DNA of 64,000 nucleotides from Pseudomonadota bacterium (GCA_018902755.1 JAHIQI010000008.1:1-64000), one strand, 5' to 3'; positions 29,518 through 38,693 are shown, counted from the first letter of the stretch. Notes: generated by a model not told the origin, from the sequence alone. Program-made: numbers and translations.

Positions 29518-30156
29518 TTAGGCTTCCAGCGCTTCCAGGGTCAAGGCCTGGGCCTGGGCCCAGCGCAGCACCCGGGCCAGGTCCCGGCGCTCCTCCCCAA
29601 GCTGTGGGATCAGCTCCAGGGCGGTCCGGCTCAGGCGCTCGGCCTCGGCCTGCACCATGTCCCACCCGGCGGTGGGGTAGCTCTGGCCCTGGTCAAAGCC
29701 GGAGCGGGGGCAGACGTGGGCCTCGTCCCCGCTGGCCACGGGGATGCCGTACAGGCGGCAGGTGAGGGGGCGCGAGGCGTAGAGCAGGCAACGGCCTTTC
29801 TCCAGCAGGGGGCAGGCCACCCGCGCCCGGCTGAAGGTGATGAGGCGCTCCTCGGGCGATTGCTTCAGGGCTTGGCGGGCCACCTGGTCAAACAGGGCCT
29901 CGGCCTTTTCGGCCCAGCGCAAGGCCTCGCGGCGGGCGTTGCGGGGCAGGCGGCGGAAGGCCAGGGCCAGGGCCAGGGCCTCGGCGGGCGTGAGGTCGAA
30001 CACCGCGTGGCAGCAATCGTCGCAGCCGGAGCCGCAGCGAACCTCGCTGGGGAAGGAGGCGGCCACCTGGGAGAAGGCCGCGTCGCAGCGCTGCCAAAGG
30101 GCGGCCATGCCCTGGCTGAAGGCGTTCAAGTCTGCCGGCGGTTGTGGTTGGCTCAT
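29518..30156 (-). CDS. YkgJ-type cysteine-cluster protein
   Basis: A 212-residue protein. The ATG at 30156 is preferred over the one at 30216 because AAGG stands close before it. It has the CxxxCxxCC pattern (RCGSGCDDCCHAVFDLTPAEALAL) followed by CPLLEKGRCLLYASRPLTCRLYG, the arrangement of the YkgJ/Fe-S-zinc cluster family (PF03692), which probably binds an iron-sulfur or zinc centre. The C-terminal third is helical and Ala/Leu-rich. The biochemical role of the family is not established. It is divergent from the ferritin-like gene, with 174 bases between them. Confidence 0.8.
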   Translation of the reverse strand: MSQPQPPADLNAFSQGMAALWQRCDAAFSQVAASFPSEVRCGSGCDDCCHAVFDLTPAEALALALAFRRLPRNARREALRWAEKAEALFDQVARQALKQSPEERLITFSRARVACPLLEKGRCLLYASRPLTCRLYGIPVASGDEAHVCPRSGFDQGQSYPTAGWDMVQAEAERLSRTALELIPQLGEERRDLARVLRWAQAQALTLEALEA

Positions 30157-30330
30157 TGCCTTGTCCTCGCGCTGAATCGGTGGGGCTACTTTAGGCCAGG
30201 GGCCAAGGGGCGTCAAGCGCGGCTATTTGAACCGGAGCTGGATCACGCCTATAATCAATTAATAGGTGATTTTAACCAAGCACCCATAGGGCGTTGCCCC
30301 GCCGTTTTATGGGACGAAAGGAGAGCCTTC

Positions 30331-30684
30331 ATGCCTGAGTTTATGAATCCCTTTCCCGGAATGACGCCGGGCCGCAAGCTGACCGACCGTGAATTGGCGC
30401 GGGCCATCCGGCTTTCCCTGTCCGCCGAGCAGGAGGCCATCCACCTCTACGAGGCCTTGGCCGACGCAACCAGCAACAAGCTGGCCGCCGCGGTGCTGCA
30501 AGATATCGCCGACGAGGAGAAGGAGCACGCGGGAGAGTTCCTACGGCTGCTCAAGATCCTGGAGCCTGCCGAAGAGAAGTGGCTGGACAACGGGGCCAAG
30601 GAAGTGGATGAGATGGTAGCCAAGCTGAAACCGGCCAAGAAGAAGGTCGCCAGGAAAAAGAAGGCTGCCCCTAAAAAGAAATAA
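30331..30684 (+). CDS. Small ferritin-like protein with Lys-rich tail
   Basis: A 117-residue protein starting at the ATG preceded by AAGGAG. It has the two-helix ferritin-like signature of the rubrerythrin/encapsulated-ferritin group: LSAEQEAIHLYEALADATSNKLAAAVLQDIADEEKEHAGEFLRLL, where E..H and ExxH residues would make a di-iron site after dimerisation. The family stores or oxidises iron and is often a cargo of, or fused to, encapsulin shells; no encapsulin gene is in the window. The last 20 residues are almost all Lys, Ala and Pro, a histone-H1-like tail that may bind DNA, polyanions or a shell lumen. Confidence 0.8.
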   Translation: MPEFMNPFPGMTPGRKLTDRELARAIRLSLSAEQEAIHLYEALADATSNKLAAAVLQDIADEEKEHAGEFLRLLKILEPAEEKWLDNGAKEVDEMVAKLKPAKKKVARKKKAAPKKK

Positions 30685-30710
30685 CCTCGGCCCTGTCCGA
30701 AAACCAGAGA

Positions 30711-30750
30711 ACCGCGCCCTCCTACGGGAAGGCGCGGTCCTTTGTTTTGT
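30711..30750 (+). terminator. Intrinsic terminator of the ferritin-like gene
   Basis: An 8-bp perfect stem (30711-30718 with 30731-30738) is followed by a T-rich run (CCTTTGTTTTGTT), 26 bases after the stop. It lies between this gene and the converging outer-membrane protein gene. Confidence 0.75.
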
Positions 30751-30763
30751 TGCAGCGGGGGGG

Positions 30764-31765
30764 CTAAAAGCGCCAGTTGATCATCGCGCTGAAGATGTAG
30801 CCGTTCTCCAAATCAACCCGGTCCTGGTCGCGGTCGTCCCAGTCGTCGCCCTGGAACCACAGGCGGTCAAAGGCGTAGGAGGCGGTGAGCTTGAGCAGCA
30901 GGTCCTTGGGCAGGAAAAACCTGAACCCCACCTTGGCCTCCTTTTGATAGAAGAACAGGCGATCCTTGTCGTCGGTGCGGTCGCTCAGGAACCAGCGCTG
31001 ATAGGTCCAGTCGAAGCCCACGAAGCCTTCCACCCAATGCACTGGGCGGTAGGCCGCGCTGCTGATGATGGTGCGCGGGTAGATGTACAGGCCGCTCAGG
31101 GTCCACTTGGGGGCGGGCTTGTAGCGGATGCTGGCCAGGGGCAGGCCCACCAGGACGCTCAGGTTCTTGTCAGGCATGTAGGCATAGGCCACGCCGGGGA
31201 TGGGGATGCCCGCCAGGAAGTCGCGGGTGTTGGAGTAGTTGAGCAGAAACAGCCAGCGGTGGATCTTGCTCTTGCCCAGAGGGGTGAGCAGGGTGGCGGT
31301 GGCCGATATGGAGGTGTCGTCGAACTTGTTGAAGGGCTTGTCGCTGGGAGAGCCCACGGTGAACTCGCCGCCGAACACCCAGCCCCGGTCCATCTTATGG
31401 CGATAGGTGGCCCCCAGGCGCAGGTCGTAGAGGTCCTCGGGGAAGGCGCGCCTGCTGCCGGGTAGGATGGCCGAGGAGTCTATGGACATGTAGGAGGCCC
31501 GGCCGTGCAGGGCCAGCTCGTCGCGGGAGTTTTGCCACAGCGGGGCCAGGAAGCGGCCGGTATGGCTGGTGTAGCCCATGTCGGTTTCCTGGCCCTCCAC
31601 CTGCCGGTCCGGCGAGTAGCTGAAGTCGTAATTCAGGTTGTATTTGAGCTGGCCCACCTGGGGCACCATCCACCCGCCCAGGTCAAAGGCCTGGCTGGTT
31701 CCGGCCCATCCCAGGCAGCAGATCAAGGCGAGGGCCAAGGCGCGAATCACGCGGCTTTTAGTCAC
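30764..31765 (-). CDS. Outer-membrane beta-barrel protein, last gene of the efflux run
   Basis: A 333-residue protein with a classic signal peptide (MTKSRVIRALALALICCLGWAGTSQA, cleavage after AQA-like SQA). The mature chain alternates aromatic and polar residues in amphipathic strands and ends in Phe (SAMINWRF), the outer-membrane insertion signal. It resembles DUF6268-type outer-membrane proteins. The function is unknown. It lies downstream of the RND genes on the same strand, 76 bases after a small membrane-protein gene, so it may be co-expressed with the pump. Confidence 0.75.
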   Translation of the reverse strand: MTKSRVIRALALALICCLGWAGTSQAFDLGGWMVPQVGQLKYNLNYDFSYSPDRQVEGQETDMGYTSHTGRFLAPLWQNSRDELALHGRASYMSIDSSAILPGSRRAFPEDLYDLRLGATYRHKMDRGWVFGGEFTVGSPSDKPFNKFDDTSISATATLLTPLGKSKIHRWLFLLNYSNTRDFLAGIPIPGVAYAYMPDKNLSVLVGLPLASIRYKPAPKWTLSGLYIYPRTIISSAAYRPVHWVEGFVGFDWTYQRWFLSDRTDDKDRLFFYQKEAKVGFRFFLPKDLLLKLTASYAFDRLWFQGDDWDDRDQDRVDLENGYIFSAMINWRF

Positions 31766-31841
31766 GGTCGGTTCTCCCTCTTAGAGGTTGGGCAGTCAAA
31801 TTGGAGACCGAAAAAAGCGGTCGATTTTCTGGAGCCGGGGC

Positions 31842-32078
31842 TCACGCTTTCGGCGGACGGTTGTTTCTTGCTAGCAGCCAACGCACCATATCGTCCAATA
31901 GATAATAGGATAGGCCGGAAATCATTGCAAAGGCCAAAAACAGGAAACCGGCGTCCAGGGCCACCCAAGGCCAGGTCTCGCCCTGCCAGGATGGCAGCAG
32001 CGCATACACCTCCCTGGCCGCCAGCAAACCGGCGGCCAGGGAGATTATCACCGTTAGGACCTTTAACAGCTGCGCCAT
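31842..32078 (-). CDS. Small two-helix membrane protein
   Basis: A 78-residue protein with AAAGAGG just before the ATG. Two hydrophobic helices are seen (LLKVLTVIISLAAGLLAAREVYALL and VALDAGFLFLAFAMISGLSYYLLDDMVRWLLA) joined by a short WQGETWP loop, with a basic tail. It lies 34 bases after the RND pump gene on the same strand. I recognise no family. Its position suggests an accessory peptide of the pump or simply a small inner-membrane protein. Confidence 0.55.
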   Translation of the reverse strand: MAQLLKVLTVIISLAAGLLAAREVYALLPSWQGETWPWVALDAGFLFLAFAMISGLSYYLLDDMVRWLLARNNRPPKA

Positions 32079-32112
32079 GCCTCTTTACCAGTATGCCTGC
32101 TCGGGGCGCCCG

Positions 32113-35100
32113 CTATGCTTGTTTGTCCTGGCCGCCTTTGATGGCGTCCGGGGCCATGAAGCGATGCTGCACCCTGCGGATCAGCTTCCAGTTGGCGAAC
32201 TGATCCAGGTAAGAGTAGACCACCGGCACCACCAAAAGGGTCAGCACCGTGGAGGAGACCATGCCTCCGGCGATGGCCACGGCCATGGGCTGGCGGCTCT
32301 CGGAGCCCACGCCCAGGGCCAGCACCACCGGCAGCACACCGCCGATGGTGGACACCGCGGTCATCAAGATGGGCCGGAGCCGGGTGGCCCCCGCCTCGAT
32401 CAGCGCCTCGTGGGCGCTCATGCCCTTTTCCCTCAGCTGCTTGGTGTAGTCGATGAGCAGGATGCCGTTTTTGGTGGCCAGGCCCACCAGCATGATCAGG
32501 GCGATCATGGAGAACAGGTTGAAGCTGTTGCCCATTAGGAACAGCAGGCCGAAGGCGCCGATGAACGAAAGCGGCAGACCCATCATGATGGCGAAGGGGT
32601 GGGCGAAGCTTTCGAACTGGGCCGCCAGCACCATGTAGGTGAGGGCGACGGCCAGGATGAAGGCGAAGGCGATGTAGCCGGTGGTTTCGGCAAAGGCCTC
32701 GGCCCGGCCCACGAAGGAACTGGTGTAGCCGTCGGGCAGGATCTTGTCGGCTATGGCCTGCACCTCGGGCATGGCCTCGCCCAACAGCTTGCCCTCCAGG
32801 TTGGCGTAGACGGTGGCCGAGCGGCTGCGGTCCAGGCGGTTGATGATGTTGGGGCCCACTCCCTGCTCCAGGGTGACGAAGCTGGCAACGTCCAGCAGGC
32901 GTCCGTCATTGGCCCGCATCCAGATGCGCTGCACGTCCTGGGGCAGGACCCGCTGGTCCTCCATCAGGCGCACCCGCACGTCGTAACTCTTGCCGCCCTC
33001 GCGGAAGTCCACCGTCTTCACGCCGCCCAGCAGGGCGGCCACCGCGGTGGCCACTTCGCGCACGCTGACCCCGGCGTCGGCCGCCCGGGCGCGGTCGATC
33101 TTGACCCGCACCTCGGGCTTGCCGATCTCCAGGTTGCGGGTGATGCCCACGTAGCCCGGCGTCTTTTCCAGGCGCTCCATGAGTTCACGGGAGTGCTGGT
33201 CGATCTTGTCGATATCCGGGCCCTGGATGACGAACTGGATGTCCTCGTTGCGCGAGCCCGCGCCCAGGGGGGATATCCTGGAAACCGTGCCTCGCACGTC
33301 GGGGATTTGGCGCAGGAGGCCGCGCACCACGCTTTGCAGCTCGGTCTGGCCGCGCTTGCGCTCGGCCTTGGGGGTCAGGGTCACCATGGCCAGGGCCTTG
33401 TTGGAGCCGTCGTAGCCGGAGACCGAGAAGAAGTGGGTGATCTCCGGCACCTTGATCATCGCGTTTTCCAGGCGGTGCAGGACCGAGTCGGTCTTTTCCA
33501 GGGAATAGGAAAGGGGCATTTCCAGGCGCACCATGAAGCGGCCCTCGTCCTCGGCGGTGACGAACTCCTTTCCCAGCATGGTGAAAACCCAGCCGCCCAC
33601 CACCAGGGCCGCCATGGCCATGGCCATGACCGATAGGCGGTGGCGCAGGCACCAGGCGACGAGCACCCGGTAAAAACCGCTGGTGGCCTCCATGGCCCGG
33701 TTGAACAGGTTGAACACCCCGCTGGTGGTCTCCTTCAAGGTGAGGAAACGGGCCGAGAGCATGGGCACCACGGTCAAGGCCACGAAGGTGGAGCAGGCCA
33801 CGGAAAAGGCCAGGGTGACCGCGAACTCGTAGAAGAAACGCCCCACGATGCCGCCCATGAAGGCCACGGGCAAGAACACCCCGCCCAGGGCCACGGTGGT
33901 GGCCACCACCGCGAAGGCGATCTCCGAGGAGCCCTCGAAGGCCGCCTCCATGGCGCCCTGCTTGAGCTCGGTTCGGTGACGGAAGATGTTCTCCACCATG
34001 ACGATGGCGTCGTCGATGACCAATCCCACCGCGGTCACCAGGGCCAGCATAGACATGTTGTTCATGGTGAAGCCCATCCAGTACATGCAGGCGAAGGTGG
34101 AGATGATGCTGGTGGGGATGGCCACCGCGCTGATGATGGTGGTGCGCAGGTTTTGCAGGAACAGGAAGATGATCAACGCGGCGATGATGGCTCCCAGCAG
34201 AAGCTGGAACTGCACCTCGTCGATGGACTTCTCGGTGAAGATGGTGGTGTCGGTGGCCACGTCGATGATGATGCCCTCGGGGGCGGTGCGCCGCAGCTCG
34301 GGGAGCACCTGGCGCACCTTCTGGGCGATGGCCACCTCGTTGGCCCCGGAGCGCGGGGAGATGCCCAGGCCCACGGTGCGCATGCCGCCGGTGTCCTTGG
34401 TGGTGAAGCGGGCCACGCCCACGCTTTCCTCGCGGGCCGAGCGGGCCACGCCCACGTCCTCCAGGCGCACCGGGTAGCCGTCCTTGAAGGCCACTATCAT
34501 GCGGTTGAAGGCCTTGGGGGTGGGGAACTCGCCCACCGTGCGGATGAGAAATTCCTTGTCCTTGGACTCGATCTTGCCGCCGGGGATCTCCACGTGCTCC
34601 CGGGCCAGGGCGGCGATTACGTCGTTGACGCCAAGGTTGTAGGCGGCCAGGCGCTCGCGGTCCAGCCAGATGTGGACCTCCTTTTTCCGGGCCCCGCCCA
34701 CGCGCACCTCGCCCACGCCCTGGATCTTCTGGATCATGGGCCGAAGCTGCTCGTCGGCCACCTTGGTCAGGGCCTCTATGGCCTGGGGCCCGCGCACCGC
34801 CAGCCAGATGATGGGCTGGGCGTTGATGTCGAGCTTGTCGATGACCGGCGACTCGGCCTCGGTAGGCAGCTCGCGCAGCTTGGTGGAGATCTTGTCGCGC
34901 AGTTCCTGGGCGGCTACGTCCACGTCCTTGGTGAGCTCGAACTCCACCACGATGCGGCTGACGCCCTGCATGCTGGCCGAGTTGATGTGCTTGATGCCGC
35001 TCACCGAGCTGATGGCGTCCTCGAGCTTGTCGGTGATTTCGTTGTCCACCTCCTCGGGGCGGGCGTTTTCCCACACCGTGGTCACGGTGACCATGGGGAA

Positions 35101-35223
35101 GTCCACGTCCGGGTACAGCGACACGCCCAGGCGGGTCATGCCTATGAGCCCGAACACCACCAGGGCGGTGATCATCATGGTCGCCGCCACCGGCCGCCGG
35201 ATGGAAAAGTCGGTAAGGAACAT
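32113..35223 (-). CDS. RND multidrug/hydrophobe efflux transporter (AcrB type)
   Basis: A 1036-residue HAE1-type RND pump in the inner membrane, twelve helices with two large periplasmic loops. Proton-relay residues are present: GLVIDDAIVMVENIF (the Asp pair of helix 4) and GLATKNGILLIDYTK (the Lys of helix 10). The start MFLTDFSIRRPVAATMMITALVVFGLIGM is typical. Substrate residues cannot be read. The adaptor gene ends 9 bases upstream, and the outer-membrane factor and TetR regulator come before that, so the four form one operon. Confidence 0.93.
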   Translation of the reverse strand: MFLTDFSIRRPVAATMMITALVVFGLIGMTRLGVSLYPDVDFPMVTVTTVWENARPEEVDNEITDKLEDAISSVSGIKHINSASMQGVSRIVVEFELTKDVDVAAQELRDKISTKLRELPTEAESPVIDKLDINAQPIIWLAVRGPQAIEALTKVADEQLRPMIQKIQGVGEVRVGGARKKEVHIWLDRERLAAYNLGVNDVIAALAREHVEIPGGKIESKDKEFLIRTVGEFPTPKAFNRMIVAFKDGYPVRLEDVGVARSAREESVGVARFTTKDTGGMRTVGLGISPRSGANEVAIAQKVRQVLPELRRTAPEGIIIDVATDTTIFTEKSIDEVQFQLLLGAIIAALIIFLFLQNLRTTIISAVAIPTSIISTFACMYWMGFTMNNMSMLALVTAVGLVIDDAIVMVENIFRHRTELKQGAMEAAFEGSSEIAFAVVATTVALGGVFLPVAFMGGIVGRFFYEFAVTLAFSVACSTFVALTVVPMLSARFLTLKETTSGVFNLFNRAMEATSGFYRVLVAWCLRHRLSVMAMAMAALVVGGWVFTMLGKEFVTAEDEGRFMVRLEMPLSYSLEKTDSVLHRLENAMIKVPEITHFFSVSGYDGSNKALAMVTLTPKAERKRGQTELQSVVRGLLRQIPDVRGTVSRISPLGAGSRNEDIQFVIQGPDIDKIDQHSRELMERLEKTPGYVGITRNLEIGKPEVRVKIDRARAADAGVSVREVATAVAALLGGVKTVDFREGGKSYDVRVRLMEDQRVLPQDVQRIWMRANDGRLLDVASFVTLEQGVGPNIINRLDRSRSATVYANLEGKLLGEAMPEVQAIADKILPDGYTSSFVGRAEAFAETTGYIAFAFILAVALTYMVLAAQFESFAHPFAIMMGLPLSFIGAFGLLFLMGNSFNLFSMIALIMLVGLATKNGILLIDYTKQLREKGMSAHEALIEAGATRLRPILMTAVSTIGGVLPVVLALGVGSESRQPMAVAIAGGMVSSTVLTLLVVPVVYSYLDQFANWKLIRRVQHRFMAPDAIKGGQDKQA

Positions 35224-35232
35224 GGCTCCCCC

Positions 35233-36372
35233 CTACTTTCCGGCCTGGCCGCCGGCGGGCTTGGCCCCATTTTTAATCTCGGCCTCACGCACCTGGCCGC
35301 CGTCCTTGACCATGAACTTGCCTTCCAGAATCACCTTGGTCCCGGCCTTTAGCGGCGGGTGGATGATCTCGGCCCACTGGTTTTCGATCTGCCCCAGGGT
35401 GACCGGAACCTTCTTGGCCTTGCCGTCCACCACCAGGAAGATGTAGGTCTCCTTCTCGGTCTGGATGATGCTGGCCCAGGGGGCGCACACCGCGTTTTCG
35501 CGCACATCCACGGTCACCTTGAGGCGTCCGAACATGCCCGGATTGAGCTGGTGCTGAGTGTTGTCCACCGTCGCCTTTACCTTGAAGGAACGGGTCTTGG
35601 ATTCCACCACCGGGGAGATGAAGGAAATCTTGCCCACGAACTTGCGGCCGGGGTAGGCCACGGTGAAGATGCTCACCTCCTGGCCCTTGAAAATGCCGGC
35701 CTTGAATCGCTCGGGGACCGAGAACTCCATTTCAAGGGGGCTGAGGCTCACCACCCTGACCACCGGCTCGCCTGCCTTGAGGTAGTCGCCCACCGACAGG
35801 TCCTTGGAACCCACCACTCCATCGAAGGGGGCCAGGATCTCGGTGTCGGCCAGCATTTCCTTTTGCCGGGACATGTCGGCCTGGGCCTGGGCCAGGGCGG
35901 CCTGGGCCAGGGCTATCTCGGTCTCCAGGTCGTCGTACTTCATCTGGGAGACCAGCTTGTCCTTGACCAGGGGACGGTTGCGCTCCAGGTTGCGCTTCTG
36001 ATGGGCCAGACGGATCTTGAGCTGTTGGATGCGCTGCTCCAGGTTGCGCATGTCCGCGCGCACCTTTGCCGCGTCCAGCTTGACCAGAAGAGTGTCTTTT
36101 TTGACCTCCACGCCCTCCTGGAAGAGAATCTCCTCCACCGGGGCGGCTATCTCCGAGCGGATGGTGACCATCTTGGGCGAGTTGATGGTTCCCACCTGGT
36201 TGAGCACGTTCTCCACCCGGCGGGAGGTAAGCTCCCCAAGGGTCACCACCGTGGCCGTGGGGGCGACCACCTGGGTTTTCTTTTCCTCGCGCCCGCAGCC
36301 GGCGGTCACCCAGAGCAAGGTCAGGGTCAGGGCTAGGACGGTTAAGCTCAGGGGCGTTCTCTTAGCGAACAT
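35233..36372 (-). CDS. RND periplasmic adaptor (membrane fusion) lipoprotein
   Basis: A 379-residue HlyD/AcrA-family adaptor with lipobox VTAGC (residues about 21-25). Domains in order: lipoyl half (VRIRSEIAAPVEEILFQEGVEVKKDTLLVKLD-type), a coiled-coil hairpin (ADMRNLEQRIQQLKIRLAHQKRNLERNR..., ALAQAALAQAQADMSRQKEML), the second lipoyl half (ILAPFDGVVGSKDLSVGDYLKAGEPVV), a beta-barrel domain and the membrane-proximal end. It links the pump to the TolC-like channel. It overlaps the end of the outer-membrane-factor gene by 11 bases, consistent with coupled translation. Confidence 0.93.
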   Translation of the reverse strand: MFAKRTPLSLTVLALTLTLLWVTAGCGREEKKTQVVAPTATVVTLGELTSRRVENVLNQVGTINSPKMVTIRSEIAAPVEEILFQEGVEVKKDTLLVKLDAAKVRADMRNLEQRIQQLKIRLAHQKRNLERNRPLVKDKLVSQMKYDDLETEIALAQAALAQAQADMSRQKEMLADTEILAPFDGVVGSKDLSVGDYLKAGEPVVRVVSLSPLEMEFSVPERFKAGIFKGQEVSIFTVAYPGRKFVGKISFISPVVESKTRSFKVKATVDNTQHQLNPGMFGRLKVTVDVRENAVCAPWASIIQTEKETYIFLVVDGKAKKVPVTLGQIENQWAEIIHPPLKAGTKVILEGKFMVKDGGQVREAEIKNGAKPAGGQAGK

Positions 36373-37942
36373 TGACCTTGTCCTCCGGGTTCATCTTGGG
36401 AATGATTTTAAAGCGGCTCAGGTTGTCCCCCATGGCCATGTGGAGGTCGGCCAGGCCTTGATTGAAGTCGGTCAAGGCGACGGCCTTGCGGATGCGGGCC
36501 TCGATCACGTTGTTCTGAAAGTCCAAAATCCGGAAGGAATCCGAAAGCCCCTCGTCCAGGCGGCGCATCTCCTGTGTCAGGTTGGTCTCGGCCAGCTTCT
36601 GGAAGCGGTCGGCCACCTGCACCCGCTCCAGGCTGCGGCGCAGGGTGACCAGGGCGTTCTTGAGTTCGGTCTCGGTGGTGCCTTCCATGCGCTTGAGGCG
36701 GTACAGGGCCCGCTTGCGCTCCCAGCCGGCCACCCGGTAGCGGCTGTTCGCCTCGCGGTTGCCCAGGGGATAGGTGAGCCTGAAGCCCACGAACCAGTTG
36801 TAGCCGTCGCCGTCGGCCATGCTGTTCCAGGAGTCGGAGTAGTTGCCGGTGTAGGGGTTGCCCGCGGCGCTGCCCACCTCGGTCTCGGTGCCGGCCAGGC
36901 CGTTCATGGCCAGGCTGGCGGCCAGGTCGATCTGGGGCAGGCGCTGGTTCTGCAGATAGGATAGGCGGATGTCGAGCTTGTCCAACCCCACCTTCTGGGC
37001 CAACAGGTCCGGGCGGTGTTTCAGGGCCACGTTCATGGCCTCGGGCAGGTTCGGAAAGGCCTGGTTGGGACCGGCCAGGTCCTGGGGCCGGATGGTGCTC
37101 ATGTACAGGGGGTCGCCGGAGCGTATCTCAAGGAGGTCCTTGAGCTGGTTGGACACCGTCTCCATCTGCTGCTGGGCCAGGACGATCTTCTCGTCGCGCG
37201 AAGCCACCGCGGTCTCGGCCTCCTGCACCTCGGTGATGGGCACCACCCCGGCTTTGAACTTCTCCCGGTTGCCGGTGAGCAGGCCGCTGGCCAGATGGCG
37301 CGACTCGATGCGGTGGCGCAAGACCACGTGGGCCAGGGAAAGCAGGTAATAGGTGCGCTCCACCTTGTTGGCCAGGCCCTGGGCCTGGTTGAGGTATTGG
37401 AACTGGGTCTGCTTTTCCTGCTTCTTGGAGATGCGCAGGCCGGCGGTGTTGGCCTCGGTGCCCGCGCCCTTGAACAAGGGCTGGGTCAGGTCCAACACCA
37501 GGTAGGTGCGGTAGGCGGGGTTCACCTCGTTGGTCACCGCGTTGCTGTCGATGCCCATGGTCTCCACGCCCACCCGCGACTGCAGGCCGGTCTGGAAGCG
37601 CTTGCTCACCCCAATCGTGGCGGTGTTGAGCCCCAGCTTTTCGTGGTCTCCCCAGTAGTAAGCCGAGTTGCTGGGGAGGCGGTCCTCTCCGCTGCCCACC
37701 GAGGCGTCCAGGGAGGGATCGAACTGGGCCTCCTGGATGATCACCTCTTCCTGGCTGGCGGGCACCCGCACCTGCACCATCTTGAGATCCAGGTTGTTTT
37801 CGATGCCCCGGACCAGGGCCCCCTCCAGGCTCAGGGGGACGCCCTTTTCCACTTTGGGGATGGGTGGGTCGTCGGCTGCCGTCGCCAGGGAGGGCAGCAG
37901 GCAAACCAGGCAAAGTAAAACGATGTAACGAACTTTGGGCAT
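36362..37942 (-). CDS. TolC-family outer-membrane efflux protein
   Basis: A 526-residue outer-membrane factor with a signal peptide (MPKVRYIVLLCLVCLLPSLATAA). Two repeats of the OEP fold are visible: SLEGALVRGIENNLDLKMVQVRV... and NLPEAMNVALKHRPDLLAQKVGLDKLDIRLSYLQNQRLPQIDLAASLAMNG, each a helix pair with an outer-membrane strand, and long coiled-coil helices towards the end. It would form the trimeric exit duct for the RND pump. It starts 18 bases after the TetR gene stop. Confidence 0.9.
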   Translation of the reverse strand: MPKVRYIVLLCLVCLLPSLATAADDPPIPKVEKGVPLSLEGALVRGIENNLDLKMVQVRVPASQEEVIIQEAQFDPSLDASVGSGEDRLPSNSAYYWGDHEKLGLNTATIGVSKRFQTGLQSRVGVETMGIDSNAVTNEVNPAYRTYLVLDLTQPLFKGAGTEANTAGLRISKKQEKQTQFQYLNQAQGLANKVERTYYLLSLAHVVLRHRIESRHLASGLLTGNREKFKAGVVPITEVQEAETAVASRDEKIVLAQQQMETVSNQLKDLLEIRSGDPLYMSTIRPQDLAGPNQAFPNLPEAMNVALKHRPDLLAQKVGLDKLDIRLSYLQNQRLPQIDLAASLAMNGLAGTETEVGSAAGNPYTGNYSDSWNSMADGDGYNWFVGFRLTYPLGNREANSRYRVAGWERKRALYRLKRMEGTTETELKNALVTLRRSLERVQVADRFQKLAETNLTQEMRRLDEGLSDSFRILDFQNNVIEARIRKAVALTDFNQGLADLHMAMGDNLSRFKIIPKMNPEDKVNVR

Positions 37943-37960
37943 AGCCGTTTCTTCCTGAAA

Positions 37961-38548
37961 TTAAGCTTGGCTGGGGTTGGGGTTGAGGGCGCTCCTGCAA
38001 AATTCCCATACCGCGTCCGGGAAACGCTCGCTCTGGGGGGCTTCCAAAAGGGCCAGCCTGGTGACGCCGATGAGAAGGCTGCGCAAGACCATGGCGGAGG
38101 TCTCCGGGTCGCAGGGCCCCACCGAACCGTCCTTTTGGCCCTTCTTGATGGCCGCGATCAGGTACTGATTCAACCTGTTCACGCGCCGCATTATTGCCTC
38201 CCGGTGGGGGGAGTCCTCGTTGATCAGGCCGGCGGGAAAGTCCCTCACCAGCAGCAGGATGTTCTTGGCGCGGCTGTCTATGGCCTCGAAATGGAGCCCC
38301 ACCCAGGCGCGCAGGATTGCCAAGCCGGTGGGGGCTTCGTCCATTATCCGCTTGAAAGCCTCGAGAAACTTGTCAAAGGAGTCGTAGAAAATCTCTAGGA
38401 GGATGTCTTCTTTGGTCTTGAAATAGTAGAAGATGATGCCTTCGGAAACCTCGGCCAGCTTGGCCACCTGATGTGTGGAGGTGGCATGAAAGCCGTTCTG
38501 GGAGAAAAGCTCCGTGGCGGCGTCTATAATGTCCTGTTTGCGAGACAT
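37961..38548 (-). CDS. TetR-family regulator of the efflux operon
   Basis: A 195-residue TetR repressor. The ATG at 38548 begins MSRKQDIIDAATELFSQNGFHATSTHQVAKLAEVSEGIIFYYFKTKEDILLEIF, a complete DNA-binding domain; a GTG at 38569 would add only seven residues. The C-terminal ligand domain is helical. It is the first gene of the operon with the outer-membrane factor, adaptor and pump. A 14-bp palindrome just after the -10 box of the operon promoter is its probable operator, so autorepression with induction by a pump substrate is expected. Confidence 0.88.
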   Translation of the reverse strand: MSRKQDIIDAATELFSQNGFHATSTHQVAKLAEVSEGIIFYYFKTKEDILLEIFYDSFDKFLEAFKRIMDEAPTGLAILRAWVGLHFEAIDSRAKNILLLVRDFPAGLINEDSPHREAIMRRVNRLNQYLIAAIKKGQKDGSVGPCDPETSAMVLRSLLIGVTRLALLEAPQSERFPDAVWEFCRSALNPNPSQA

Positions 38549-38649
38549 TGGCTGCTTTCCGTTAAACACCGGAGAGCCTCTTGGCAGGGGCTCTCTCCGA
38601 CTTTTATCGTCCCTAGATGTTCTTCTTTGGGTGCTGAATATCAGGAAGC

Positions 38650-38663
38650 TGAGTGATTACTCA
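38650..38663. promoter_or_regulatory. Probable TetR operator
   Basis: TGAGTGATTACTCA is a perfect 5+4+5 palindrome placed immediately downstream of the -10 box, about at the transcription start. Many TetR-family sites have this size. It lies about 100 bases before the tetR start. Confidence 0.65.
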
Positions 38664-38664
38664 A

Positions 38665-38693
38665 TCAATACAGATGCGCCCGCTGATTGTCAA
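38665..38693 (-). promoter_or_regulatory. Promoter of the tetR-RND operon
   Basis: On the minus strand TTGACA (38688-38693), a 17-base spacer, then TATTGA (38665-38670). The -35 is perfect and the -10 half-matched. The operator abuts the -10. Confidence 0.65.
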
